A stretch of 18,445 bases of DNA from Spartobacteria bacterium. Its GTDB lineage: Bacteria > Verrucomicrobiota > Verrucomicrobiia > Chthoniobacterales > Chthoniobacteraceae. The notes beneath the pieces are model-generated. The model was not told the origin of the DNA, made no database searches, and worked only from the letters and a program-made list of their open reading frames with translations. The position numbers and the translations under genes were made by a program. This document shows, in pieces, positions 5,900 through 13,803 of this stretch. The stretch is taken from the NCBI GenBank assembly GCA_025350985.1, contig JANXWU010000272.1, positions 1-18,445 on the forward strand. The letters are read 5' to 3'. How positions within the stretch are numbered: position 1 is the first letter of the stretch; every line of letters starts with the position of its first letter.

Positions 5900-8773
5900 T
5901 CACTTACCCGCGCCATTGGCGAGGTTCTGAAAATACTGTTCGACGGCGGCTCCGTACTCCTGCGGATATTTTTCCGATTGCGATTGCTCGATGGCGCGGC
6001 GGTCGCGTGCCGGGAGACTTAGGAAACGTCCTTTGGCCGTTGCAGCAGCGCGTCCATTCGCTTGAACTTCAGTTTGGGAAGTTTGGTAGTAACTGCCGGC
6101 GCTGCTTCCTTTGCCTTCGCTCTGGCCTTGTCCCTGCCCCTGGCCTTGACCTTGACCTTGACCTTGTCCCTGTCCTTGCCCCGGAGATTTGCCTTGTCCG
6201 GGTTTACCACCTTGCCCCTGACCCGGGGTCTGGCCTTGTCCCTGGCCGGGTTGACCACTTGGGCTGTCAGCACTGGCGAGGCCGGCTTGGGCCTGGGCGA
6301 GTTGCGCTTGAGCAGAGGCGAGAGCGGCTTGCGCGGCGGCGGCGCTGGATTGTGCGTTAGGTGTGTTACCGGAAGCGGCGGCACCGGTGGCTTCGGCGAG
6401 AGCTTTCTCGGCTTCGCGTAAAGCGGGTTGCAACGCTTCGGGCGCGTTGCCATTGGCAGCGGCGTCGGCGACTTTTCCAGCGGCTTCTTTCAAATCGGAG
6501 GCCGCTTTCTGTAACTCTGGCGAAGGTGCTCCACCCTGGCCTTTTTCGCCGGGCGCGCTTGGCGATGAACCTTTGCCTTCCGATCCTTTGGCGGCTTCCG
6601 CGCCCTTCGCCGCTTCACCGCCTTTTTCGCCCTGCGCGTCGGGTGAACCTTTCGCGGCTTCTGGATTCTTCGCGCCCTGTTCTGGCGGTGCGCCTTTTTC
6701 ACCCTCGCCTTTTTCAGCGGCAGCCTGGGCGGCTTGCGCGGCGTCGATTTTATCCTGCGCCTTCGCGACTTGCTGCTGGGCTTGGGCTAGTTGAGCGGCA
6801 ACTTGAGCGTTGGCGGCGGGATCGGTCGGCGGTTGGGGCTGGCCGAGTTGTTCCTTGTCGGCGGCGATTTGCTGCTGGATCGCGTCCTGGGCTTTATAGA
6901 GATCCTTGAGCGTCTCGGCGACGGACGGTTGGGCGGCGTCGGCTTTCGCTTGTTCGAGTGCGGCTTTCGCGTTGGCCATTTGTTTTTGCGCGTCGGCCAA
7001 GGCTGGTTGCGCGGGCGAATTGGCGGGCACTTGCTTTGCGATTTCGTCCGCTTTTTTCTGCTGGGCGGCGTCGGTGCGCGGCGCGAGTTGTTTCATGGCC
7101 TCTGGCTGGGAATCGGCCTTGGCAGCGGCTTTGGCGACATCGGCTTCAAGTTTTTGCTGGTCGCGAATCAAGTTCGCCAGCGCCTCCTCGGCGCGCTTCG
7201 CCTGTTCCAAATCCTTTTTCGTGTTCTCGATTTTCGCGATCTCCGCCTTCAACTGCTCGTCGGCCTTGGCCAGCGCGTTGGCGGCTTCCTGCTGCTTCGG
7301 CGCGGCGTTGGCAGCCTGCTCGGGTTTCGGCAACGCGTCGGCGGCTTTCTGCATCGCGTTCGCGGCTTGGGCGAGTTGCGCGGCGGCTGGCGGCGACTCC
7401 GGCGCGGCCTGACGCGCGAGTTGCGATGCCTGTTTGCGCAGCTGCTCCTGCTGTGCCGCCGCCGTCTTCGCCTGCTGCGGGTCTTGCGCGTTCGCTTTTT
7501 TCACAGCGTCCTCCTGCTTCATCAGGTTGCGCGTCTCGCTTTCGAGTTGTTTTAACTTGGCGAGCTGGTCCTGATTCGCGTCGCGCTTGGGTTCGTCGGC
7601 GGTTTTTTCCTGAAGCAACGCGAGCGCTTTTTCGAGGTTCGCGAGTCCGTCTTTTTCGTTTTGTAAAATGTTCGGCGCGCCGGGTTCGCTGTAATTTCCC
7701 AAACCGATGCGCGCGACCTGGATGTTGCCCGTGGCCGCCTGCACCGGCATCGCCACTTCCGGCGCGTCGGGTTGCAACTGCCGCGTCAGCGCGTCGCCGC
7801 GCGCCGCGAGTTCGGTCTCCGCGTTTTGCGCCTGCGTCAAAGCCTCGCGCGCCGCGGCGTCGCGGACGCGGTGCGTGGCGACGTTGTCCGTGCGGCTGAT
7901 GACCTCGCGTTGTTGCGCGATCATTTCCTGCAAATCCTTCACCGCGTCGCGCAGACCTTTTGGCCGCTCCTTCGCGGGCGCGAGCAACTGCGCCAGCGTG
8001 CGCAACTGGGCGCGCGCGGTATTTTCCGAGGCGACCGCCTGCTCGATCTGCTGCTGCTGCAACGCGGCGGTGGCGGCGGCGAGCACTGGCGTGAGCACCT
8101 TCGCCTGTTGCGCGCCCTGTTGATAACGCGGCGCGAGATCGTCCACCGACGCGCCGATGAGGTCTTTGGTGAACGCGTCGATTTTTCCGACGACGATTTT
8201 GAACTCGTCGCCCATCGCCTGCTGCTCGCTCGCCTGGCCTTGCAGCGACGCCTTGCGCGCCTCATCGACTTGCAGACCGGAGCGCGCGTCGGGCAATTTC
8301 CCGAGGTCGGCGGCGTTTTGCAGGTTGATCGACTGCCGCTCCGCGAGCTGCGCGACGGCGGCGGCGATTTCAAGCGCCTGCTGGTTGCGGAGGTGCGCGG
8401 CGATGAGTTGTTTGAGAGAAACGACGAGCCGTTTCTGGCCGGAATACGCGTCGGCAACGGCGGACTTCGCGCCGCCGGAAGTCCGCGCGCGCTGGAGCAA
8501 ATCGACGACCTGCTGCATCTCTTTCTGGCTCAAATTTTCGAGCAACCCTTGCAGTCTTTTCAGCGTGCCAACCTCGTCGCTCTTGATGCCGTTGCGCTCG
8601 TACTCGCCGATCATCACCGAGATGCGCGCCGCGATTTGTCGCGACTCGGATTGGATTTGCTGCTGCCGCGACTCGCCTTTGCGCAGAGCATCCTCGGAGG
8701 CGGGGTCAGCGTGCGCGAGCGGCGAGAGGAGGACGAGGACAAGCAGCGTGCGCGGGAACTTTTTGGCGCTCAT
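5900..8773 (-). CDS. Very long secreted Ala/Gln-rich coiled-coil protein with Gly-Gln tract
   Basis: A 957-residue protein with a signal peptide (basic MSAKKFPRT, then LLVLVLLSPLAHA, cut before DPASED). Residues 25 to about 740 are almost entirely Ala/Gln/Lys/Glu/Asp helix with a coiled-coil character. About 740-840 is Gly/Ala/Lys-rich and disordered; about 839-888 is Gln-Gly-rich. The last 69 residues are a separate, better conserved-looking domain with SLPARDRRAIEQ (31-42 of that part) and EKYPQEYGAAVEQYF. This ending resembles proteins near DUF4159, VWA and toroid genes in planctomycetes and verrucomicrobia (recollection, not a search). The frame is open upstream to 8977, but ATG 8773 is chosen because it alone gives a signal peptide. 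It is the first gene of the minus-strand operon and diverges from trxB. A structural envelope role is possible; the function is unknown. Confidence 0.78.
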   Translation of the reverse strand: MSAKKFPRTLLVLVLLSPLAHADPASEDALRKGESRQQQIQSESRQIAARISVMIGEYERNGIKSDEVGTLKRLQGLLENLSQKEMQQVVDLLQRARTSGGAKSAVADAYSGQKRLVVSLKQLIAAHLRNQQALEIAAAVAQLAERQSINLQNAADLGKLPDARSGLQVDEARKASLQGQASEQQAMGDEFKIVVGKIDAFTKDLIGASVDDLAPRYQQGAQQAKVLTPVLAAATAALQQQQIEQAVASENTARAQLRTLAQLLAPAKERPKGLRDAVKDLQEMIAQQREVISRTDNVATHRVRDAAAREALTQAQNAETELAARGDALTRQLQPDAPEVAMPVQAATGNIQVARIGLGNYSEPGAPNILQNEKDGLANLEKALALLQEKTADEPKRDANQDQLAKLKQLESETRNLMKQEDAVKKANAQDPQQAKTAAAQQEQLRKQASQLARQAAPESPPAAAQLAQAANAMQKAADALPKPEQAANAAPKQQEAANALAKADEQLKAEIAKIENTKKDLEQAKRAEEALANLIRDQQKLEADVAKAAAKADSQPEAMKQLAPRTDAAQQKKADEIAKQVPANSPAQPALADAQKQMANAKAALEQAKADAAQPSVAETLKDLYKAQDAIQQQIAADKEQLGQPQPPTDPAANAQVAAQLAQAQQQVAKAQDKIDAAQAAQAAAEKGEGEKGAPPEQGAKNPEAAKGSPDAQGEKGGEAAKGAEAAKGSEGKGSSPSAPGEKGQGGAPSPELQKAASDLKEAAGKVADAAANGNAPEALQPALREAEKALAEATGAAASGNTPNAQSSAAAAQAALASAQAQLAQAQAGLASADSPSGQPGQGQGQTPGQGQGGKPGQGKSPGQGQGQGQGQGQGQGQGQGQSEGKGSSAGSYYQTSQTEVQANGRAAATAKGRFLSLPARDRRAIEQSQSEKYPQEYGAAVEQYFQNLANGAGK
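6122..6181 (-). repeat. Hexanucleotide tract encoding (Gly-Gln)10
   Basis: Ten consecutive Gly-Gln codon pairs lie in the C-terminal part of the giant coiled-coil protein. On the plus strand they read as NCC-(T/C)TG units such as ACCTTG, three of which are identical in a row. The wobble bases vary (all four Gly codons, both Gln codons), so the amino-acid pattern is kept more strictly than the DNA. The unit is 6 bp, so slippage would change length without breaking the frame. Looser Gly-Gln-Pro repeats continue to about 6259. Confidence 0.85.
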
Positions 8774-8880
8774 GGTTTTGGGGTGAACGCAGCAGCGTAA
8801 GCGGGGGCGGTTAAAACTCAAGGCTCGGACGATGTCGGGACTGGAGCGTTGTCCTGACTCCCGCGGCCTCGCTGATTTTT

Positions 8881-8896
8881 CCCCGTTTGCACGGGG
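8881..8896. promoter_or_regulatory. Perfect 6-4-6 inverted repeat in the trxB upstream region
   Basis: CCCCGT (8881-8886) and ACGGGG (8891-8896) are exact reverse complements around TTGC. The element lies 28 bases before the trxB ATG in the 151-bp divergent region between trxB and the minus-strand operon. A T-run precedes it on the plus strand (an A-run follows it on the minus strand), so it does not fit a rho-independent terminator for either direction. It may be an operator or a leader hairpin. No promoter boxes near it are convincing. Confidence 0.3.
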
Positions 8897-8924
8897 ATGC
8901 GTTTGCTGTTTACTCCACCGCTCT

Positions 8925-9848
8925 ATGGAAAAAGTCGTCATCGTCGGCACCGGTTGCGCCGGACTCACGGCGGCCATTTACGCCGCGCGCGCCAATTTTT
9001 CCCCGCTCGTCCTCGAAGGCCACGAACCGGGCGGGCAGCTCAGCACCACGACGCTGGTGGAAAATTTTCCCGGCTTTCCCGACGGCATCGACGGCCCGCA
9101 ATTGATCATGAACATGAAGTCGCAAGCTGAGCGATTCGGCGCGCGCTTTTCCTTCGCCCAACTTCAGGATTTCGAGCCGCAGCCGGACCATCTTCGCTTG
9201 AAAATCGACGACGCGTGGATGGAAAGCCGGACGCTGATTATCGCGTCGGGCGCGTCGGCAAAGTGGCTGGGTCTGGAAAACGAAAAGCAAATGGTCGGGC
9301 ACGGGCTGACCTCGTGCGCGACGTGCGATGGCGCGTTTTATCGCAACGTCCCGGTGTGCGTCATCGGTGGCGGCGACTCGGCGGCGGAGGAGGCGACTTT
9401 CCTGACGCGGTTCGCGTCGAAGGTTTATTTGATTCATCGCCGCGACTCGTTGCGGGCGTCCAAAATCATGGCGGACCGCGCGCTGGCTAATCCGAAAATC
9501 GAGCTGATTTGGGACACGACTCCCACGCGCTACATCGCTGATGACGCGGGCGAGATGCGCGCGGTGCAGTTGAGAAATGTGAAAACGGGCGAGGAGCGGG
9601 AGCTGGAGGTGAAGTGCGTGTTCGTCGCCATCGGCCACACGCCCAACACTGTGCCGTTCCGCGGCAAACTCGACATGGACGAGAACGGTTACCTGCTGCA
9701 AAAAACCGGCACGCACACGAACATTCCGGGCGTGTTTGCGGCGGGCGACGTGGCGGACCACGTTTACCGGCAGGCAGTGACGGCCGCAGGCGAGGGCTGC
9801 GCCGCCGCGCTGGATGCGGAGAAATATCTCGCGAATTTCGAGCACTGA
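8925..9848 (+). CDS. trxB: Thioredoxin reductase
   Basis: A 307-residue cytoplasmic flavoenzyme passing electrons from NADPH through FAD and a disulfide to thioredoxin. Visible parts are the FAD-binding GTGCAGLTAA (8-17), GGQLSTTTLVENFPGFP (36-52), the redox-active CATC (C131, C134) in SCATCDGAFY, the NADPH-binding GGGDSAAEEA (148-157), HRRD (171-174) with arginines for the NADPH 2'-phosphate, and the C-terminal GVFAAGDV (279-286) and RQAVTAAGEG. The length is normal for the low-molecular-weight class. The frame is open upstream to 8832, but ATG 8925 directly precedes the first beta strand (EKVVIVG) and is preferred. The FAD motif has Cys instead of the more common Pro (GTGCAG). It diverges from the exported-protein operon. 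Confidence 0.95.
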   Translation: MEKVVIVGTGCAGLTAAIYAARANFSPLVLEGHEPGGQLSTTTLVENFPGFPDGIDGPQLIMNMKSQAERFGARFSFAQLQDFEPQPDHLRLKIDDAWMESRTLIIASGASAKWLGLENEKQMVGHGLTSCATCDGAFYRNVPVCVIGGGDSAAEEATFLTRFASKVYLIHRRDSLRASKIMADRALANPKIELIWDTTPTRYIADDAGEMRAVQLRNVKTGEERELEVKCVFVAIGHTPNTVPFRGKLDMDENGYLLQKTGTHTNIPGVFAAGDVADHVYRQAVTAAGEGCAAALDAEKYLANFEH

Positions 9849-9958
9849 GATTTTGAATCTGGAACGCAGGAATTCAGGATAAGGTTTTGTGACTTTGCGC
9901 TTTTCTAGTTTCTCAGTTTTTCTCCGCGTCCCGGCGCCTCCGCTTTAATAAAAGCCGC

Positions 9959-11134
9959 GTGAAAATCTGCGATCTCACGCAGTTTTATTCGCCGCGCGGA
10001 GGAGGCGTGAAGCGGTACCTGCACGAGAAAATCGCTTTTATTCAGCACGGCACCTCGCACGAGCATGTGCTGATCGTGCCCGGCGAAAAGGACAGCGTCA
10101 TCCGCCACGGGCGCGCAAAAATTTACACCGTCCGCGCGCCGCTCGTGTCGCGGGCGGCGCAGTATCGTGTGTTGCTGCGGCTGCGATGCGTCGCGGACAT
10201 TTTGGAGCAGGAAAAGCCCGACTTGCTGGAGTCCGCCGATCCTTACCAACTCGGGTGGCTCGCCGTGGCGTGTGGCCGCGAACTGCGGATTCCCGTCGTC
10301 GCGTTTTATCATTCGCATTTTGCCGAGGCTTATGTGCAACCGGCAGCGCGCCGTTTCGGGCAGGCTTTCACCGAGTGGGCTATGGACGGGGCGCGGCGCT
10401 ACACCGCAAATCTTTACAACCGGTGTGCCGCGACCTTGGTGCCATCGCCCGCGCTCGCGGCTGAATTGCGCACTTGGGGCGTGGCCAACACGCGGCCCGC
10501 CGACCTCGGCGCGGACATGGAAACTTTCTCCTCCACACCCAACGACGCGCTCGCGACTCGCGCCGAAATGCATCTGCCGATCGACCGCCTGTTGCTGCTC
10601 TACGTCGGACGGCTCGCGCCGGAAAAAAACACGCACACTTTGTTCGAGGCGTTTGAAATTCTCACGTCCGCACAGCCGGGACGTTTTCATTTGCTGGTCG
10701 TGGGCGACGGTCCGCAGCGGCAAATGCTCGCGGCGCTCCAGGCAAAAACCGGAGCCGTCACGGGACTGGATTACTGCACGGAGTCGTCGCGTCTCGCGCG
10801 GATTTATCGCGCGGCGGACCTGTTCGTCCATCCCGGCGTGCTGGAAACTTTCGGTCTCGCCGCGCTGGAAAGCCAGGCGTGCGGCACGCCGGTCGTGGGC
10901 ATTCGTGGGACGCGGATGGACCGCATTATCTTTGGCGGACTCGCGTCGTGGGCGGAGGAGAACAGCGCCCGCGCGCTGGCGGAAGCGGTTGAAAGAATGA
11001 GCACGCTCGACTTGCCCGCCCTCGGAAAAACCGTCGCGCGCGAATCAGCCGCGCGATTTTCGTGGCCGAATATTTTCCGTCGCCTCTTCGCGATTTACGA
11101 CGAAACTGTGGCCAACTTTACGCCGCCCCGCTGA
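9959..11134 (+). CDS. Family 4 glycosyltransferase (GT-B fold)
   Basis: A 391-residue GT4-type enzyme transferring a sugar from a nucleotide donor, with retention. The N-terminal Rossmann half begins MKICDLTQFYSPRGGGVKRY, with the acceptor-side Gly-rich loop at 13-17. HSHFAEAY (118-125) is also typical. The donor half has LLYVGRLAPEKN (213-224), VVGDGPQR (247-254) and the EX7E motif E296/E304 in HPGVLETFGLAALES. The start is GTG at 9959; no internal ATG would keep the first strand, and no Shine-Dalgarno is visible. The stop TGA (11132-11134) shares its A with the ATG of the next gene, so the two are translationally coupled. The acceptor is unknown; a glycolipid or exopolysaccharide role is plausible. 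The 110 bp upstream are AT-richer and could hold a promoter, but no clear boxes are seen. Confidence 0.88.
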   Translation: MKICDLTQFYSPRGGGVKRYLHEKIAFIQHGTSHEHVLIVPGEKDSVIRHGRAKIYTVRAPLVSRAAQYRVLLRLRCVADILEQEKPDLLESADPYQLGWLAVACGRELRIPVVAFYHSHFAEAYVQPAARRFGQAFTEWAMDGARRYTANLYNRCAATLVPSPALAAELRTWGVANTRPADLGADMETFSSTPNDALATRAEMHLPIDRLLLLYVGRLAPEKNTHTLFEAFEILTSAQPGRFHLLVVGDGPQRQMLAALQAKTGAVTGLDYCTESSRLARIYRAADLFVHPGVLETFGLAALESQACGTPVVGIRGTRMDRIIFGGLASWAEENSARALAEAVERMSTLDLPALGKTVARESAARFSWPNIFRRLFAIYDETVANFTPPR

Positions 11135-11817
11135 TGTCCGAGCCTGCCATTTTTCGCAAATATTCCCGCAGCGACCGTCCCGCGGTGCGGCGTCTTTGTT
11201 GCGAGACCGGATTCCTCGGCAATCCGATCGATCCGGTCTTTGAGGACCGCGAACTGTTCGCCAATTTTCTGACGGCGTACTACACCGACTGCGAGCCGGA
11301 GTGCGCGTTCGTGGTCGAGTTGGACGGTGAAATCAAAGGCTACCTGCTCGGCTCGCGGCAGCCGTTGCGGCAGCAGGTTTACAACCTCGGCCAAAACGTC
11401 CGGCTGTTTGCCCGCGCCCTTTTTCGTTACCCCGGCTACAACGAAGCGTCGCGCCGATTCATCCGCTGGATTCTATGCAACGGCTGGCGGGAGGTGCCCG
11501 CCGCGCCCGCGCGCATGGCGCATTTTCACATTAACCTGCTGCCTGAAGTGCGCCGGCTGGCGTCCACCATCGAGTTGATGGAGGCGTATCTCGCGCACCT
11601 GCGAGCGCACGGCGAGAAGAGAGTTTACGGACAGATGGTGACGTTCGGAAATCGGCGGGGGACGAAAATGTTCGAGCGCTACGGCTTTCGCGTTTTGAAC
11701 AAAGCGGAGATTTCCAAATACACACGGCTGCATCCGGGACCGGTCTTTCTCTGCACGGTGATCAAGGACATCGAGGATGAAAGCCGGATTTACTCGCGCT
11801 TGCCGGCGAGGGCGTGA
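11134..11817 (+). CDS. GNAT-like N-acetyltransferase, coupled to the glycosyltransferase
   Basis: A 227-residue protein starting at ATG 11134, overlapping the preceding stop by one base (TGATG). The frame is open upstream to 11062, inside the glycosyltransferase gene, and that extension is not believed. GNAT features are IFRKYSRSDRPAVRRLCCET (strand 1/helix 1, 5-24), AFVVELDGEIKGYLLGSR (strands 3-4), HFHINLLPEVR (strand 4/5 region), a helix with AHLRAHG, and late GNRRGTKMFERYGFRVLNKAEIS, which has the N-x-x-x-x-x-FERYGF pattern of GNAT motif B. The classical Q/RxxGxG/A acetyl-CoA loop is not clear, and an insert near 90-125 lengthens the fold. It may acetylate the sugar or an amino-sugar precursor of its neighbour's product; this is inference from coupling. 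Confidence 0.68.
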   Translation: MSEPAIFRKYSRSDRPAVRRLCCETGFLGNPIDPVFEDRELFANFLTAYYTDCEPECAFVVELDGEIKGYLLGSRQPLRQQVYNLGQNVRLFARALFRYPGYNEASRRFIRWILCNGWREVPAAPARMAHFHINLLPEVRRLASTIELMEAYLAHLRAHGEKRVYGQMVTFGNRRGTKMFERYGFRVLNKAEISKYTRLHPGPVFLCTVIKDIEDESRIYSRLPARA

Positions 11818-11876
11818 GCACCCTTGGGCGAAGTGAATTCGTGCGGCGATCGGAGCCCGGTTTCCGCCGCGGAGCG

Positions 11877-12311
11877 CTACCCCGCCGTCTGCCGCCCGGA
11901 GCGTTGCAGGACGAAAGAAATCGTCCGCACCAATTCCTCGGTGTTCACCGGTTTGGTCAGCACCAGCGCGTTGATGCGTTTCAAAAAGTCGTTCACGTTC
12001 GGCTTGTCGCTGTGGCCGGTGATGAAAATAAAACGGTCGCAGAGCTGCGGTTTCGCACGCTGGACCGCGGTGTAAAACATGTCGCCGGGCATCGTCGGCA
12101 TCATCATGTCACACATGATCACGTCGAAATCCAGAGCCATGACCTCGCGCAAACCCTCCACGCCATTACGCACCGTCGTCACGACGAAATTCCTGGTTTC
12201 CAGCAGCGCCTTGAGCGTGTCGGCCAACTCCACGTCGTCGTCCAGGAGAAGGATGCTTTTGATTTCCAAACGGGTCTCCGGCGAGGAGGAAGGACGTGGC
12301 GACGATGACAT
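11877..12311 (-). CDS. Stand-alone response regulator receiver protein
   Basis: A 144-residue single-domain receiver. All phosphorylation-site residues are present: acidic cluster DDD (24-26) in ILLLDDDVELA, phospho-acceptor D68 in VIMCDMMMPTMPGD, T98 in FITGH and K120 in LVLTKPV. After the domain only a short tail (LQRSGRQTAG) follows, so there is no output domain; it must act by protein contact or phosphotransfer. ATG 12311 is chosen, with AGGG 9 bases before it. ATG 12371 in the same frame would add 20 basic residues. Residues 1-17 (Ser/Pro-rich) are not part of the fold. No histidine kinase lies nearby, so it is an orphan. It converges with the GNAT gene and diverges from glgC across 180 bp, in which I see no convincing promoter boxes. 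Confidence 0.87.
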   Translation of the reverse strand: MSSSPRPSSSPETRLEIKSILLLDDDVELADTLKALLETRNFVVTTVRNGVEGLREVMALDFDVIMCDMMMPTMPGDMFYTAVQRAKPQLCDRFIFITGHSDKPNVNDFLKRINALVLTKPVNTEELVRTISFVLQRSGRQTAG

Positions 12312-12491
12312 TGCCGCGACCCTAGCAGACTTGCGGCAGGGTGTCATCGTGAATGAACCGAAACGCGCCATGAAAAGCAGTCGTGGAGTCGCGCGGGTTG
12401 GATTTGAAGGCTGACAAAACCGCGCGCTCCGGGCACGATGCTTCGCGACGGCGAAACTCCCTCGACCCGCAACCCTCGGCTCGCACCAGCT

Positions 12492-13787
12492 ATGAACTCC
12501 CACCTCCTGACCAGCGCCACGGAAAAAACTCTTGCCATCATCATGGGCGGCGGCGCGGGTTCGCGTCTGTTTCCGCTGACCAAAGACCGCGCCAAACCCG
12601 CCGTGCCACTCGCGGGAAAGTATCGGCTCGTGGACATTCCGATTAGCAACTGCATCAACTCCGACCTCGGCCACATTTACATTCTCACGCAGTTCATGAG
12701 CGCGTCGCTGCACCGTCACATCAGCAGCGCCTATAAATTTGACCGGTTCTCGCGCCGGTTCGTGGAAATCCGCGCGGCGCAGCAGACGCACAGCGGCGCG
12801 CAGTGGTATCAGGGTACCGCCGACGCCGTGCGGCAGAACTTGCAGGATTTTTTGCAATGGCCGTACGACTATTTTCTCATCCTCAGTGGCGATCAGCTTT
12901 ACCACATGGACTACCGCGAAATGCTCGCGCGGCACATCCAGAAAAAGGCGGACATCACGCTCGCGACGCTGCCCGTTTCGCGCGATCTCGCGACTTCGTT
13001 TGGCATCATGCAAAGCGCCGCCGACGGACGCATCGAGCGCTTTGAGGAAAAGCCGAAAGACCCCGCGCTGCTCGACCAACTGCGGATGCCCGTGGCCGCG
13101 CTCAAGGAAATGGGCCGCGCCGAAACGGAGGAACTCTACGAAGCCTCGATGGGCATTTACATTTTCAATCGCCAAACCCTGATCGAATGCCTCGACAACG
13201 ACCTTGTCGATTTCGGCAAACACATCATTCCCGGCGCGATCCAGAAGTACCGCGTCGAGAACTTCGTCTTCGAGGGTTATTGGGAGGACATCGGGACCAT
13301 CCGCGCCTTTTTCGACGCGAACCTCGCCCTCACGAACCCGGTGCCGCCGTTTAATTTCTTCGACACGACCGCGCCGATTTTCACCCACGCCCGCTTCCTG
13401 CCCGCGACGAAAATCAACGGCGCGACCGTTCGGCAGGCGATCATTTCCGACGGCTGCATCATCTCCGACGCCCACATCGAACGAGCGGTCGTCGGCGTCC
13501 GCAGCTACATCAACAGCGGCACCACCATCCGCCATTCGATCATCATGGGCGCGGACTTTTACGAAGCCGACCTCGCCGCCAAAACCAACAGCCTCGTGCC
13601 CCTCGGCATCGGCAAAAACTGCACGATCGACCACGCCATCATCGACAAGAACGCGCGCATCGGCGACGGCGTGGTCATCACGACCGAGGGCAAGCCCGAT
13701 CATTACGACGGCGACAATTACTTCATCCGCGACGGCATCGTGATCGTGCCAAAAGGCGCCACGATCCAGCCGGGAACGTGGATTTAA
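12492..13787 (+). CDS. glgC: Glucose-1-phosphate adenylyltransferase (ADP-glucose pyrophosphorylase)
   Basis: A 431-residue cytoplasmic enzyme making ADP-glucose from glucose-1-phosphate and ATP, the committed step of glycogen synthesis. The nucleotidyltransferase domain (about 10-270) shows IMGGGAGSRLFPLT (17-30), RAKPAVPLAGKYRLVDIP (33-50), WYQGTADAVRQN (105-116), metal-binding D134 in SGDQLY, FEEKP (184-188, K187 at the sugar-phosphate site), SMGIYIFN (219-226) and GYWEDIGT (262-269). The C-terminal left-handed beta-helix (about 290-430) carries hexapeptide repeats. The sequence resembles the cyanobacterial/plant type more than the enterobacterial type. ATG 12492 is preferred; ATG 12438 in frame would add 18 unconserved-looking residues. 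Sixteen bases separate its end from the convergent peptidase gene, and no other glycogen gene is in view. Confidence 0.95.
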   Translation: MNSHLLTSATEKTLAIIMGGGAGSRLFPLTKDRAKPAVPLAGKYRLVDIPISNCINSDLGHIYILTQFMSASLHRHISSAYKFDRFSRRFVEIRAAQQTHSGAQWYQGTADAVRQNLQDFLQWPYDYFLILSGDQLYHMDYREMLARHIQKKADITLATLPVSRDLATSFGIMQSAADGRIERFEEKPKDPALLDQLRMPVAALKEMGRAETEELYEASMGIYIFNRQTLIECLDNDLVDFGKHIIPGAIQKYRVENFVFEGYWEDIGTIRAFFDANLALTNPVPPFNFFDTTAPIFTHARFLPATKINGATVRQAIISDGCIISDAHIERAVVGVRSYINSGTTIRHSIIMGADFYEADLAAKTNSLVPLGIGKNCTIDHAIIDKNARIGDGVVITTEGKPDHYDGDNYFIRDGIVIVPKGATIQPGTWI

Positions 13788-13803
13788 GCGGGTTCGCAGC
13801 CGC

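Noticed and set aside
6791..8800. Long plus-strand open frames (254, 313 and 342 codons) opposite the giant coiled-coil gene
   Set aside because: They are Arg/Leu/Ser-rich shadows of an Ala/Gln/Lys-rich GC-rich gene, overlap one another, and show no motifs.
8874..8896. Hairpin CCCCGT-TTGC-ACGGGG as a rho-independent terminator
   Set aside because: The T-run precedes the stem on the plus strand and becomes an A-run after it on the minus strand, so neither orientation gives stem followed by U-run.
8910..9845. 311-codon minus-strand open frame opposite trxB
   Set aside because: Antisense shadow of a gene with every TrxB motif; its composition is Arg/His-rich without domains.
12380..12460. Sigma70-type promoter for glgC
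   Set aside because: TTGAAG near 12404 has no acceptable -10 hexamer at 16-18 bp; the region is too GC-rich to call a promoter by eye.
12312..13703. Upstream extension of the receiver gene to 608 codons
   Set aside because: The extension is antisense to glgC and composed of shadow sequence; the receiver fold begins just after 12311.
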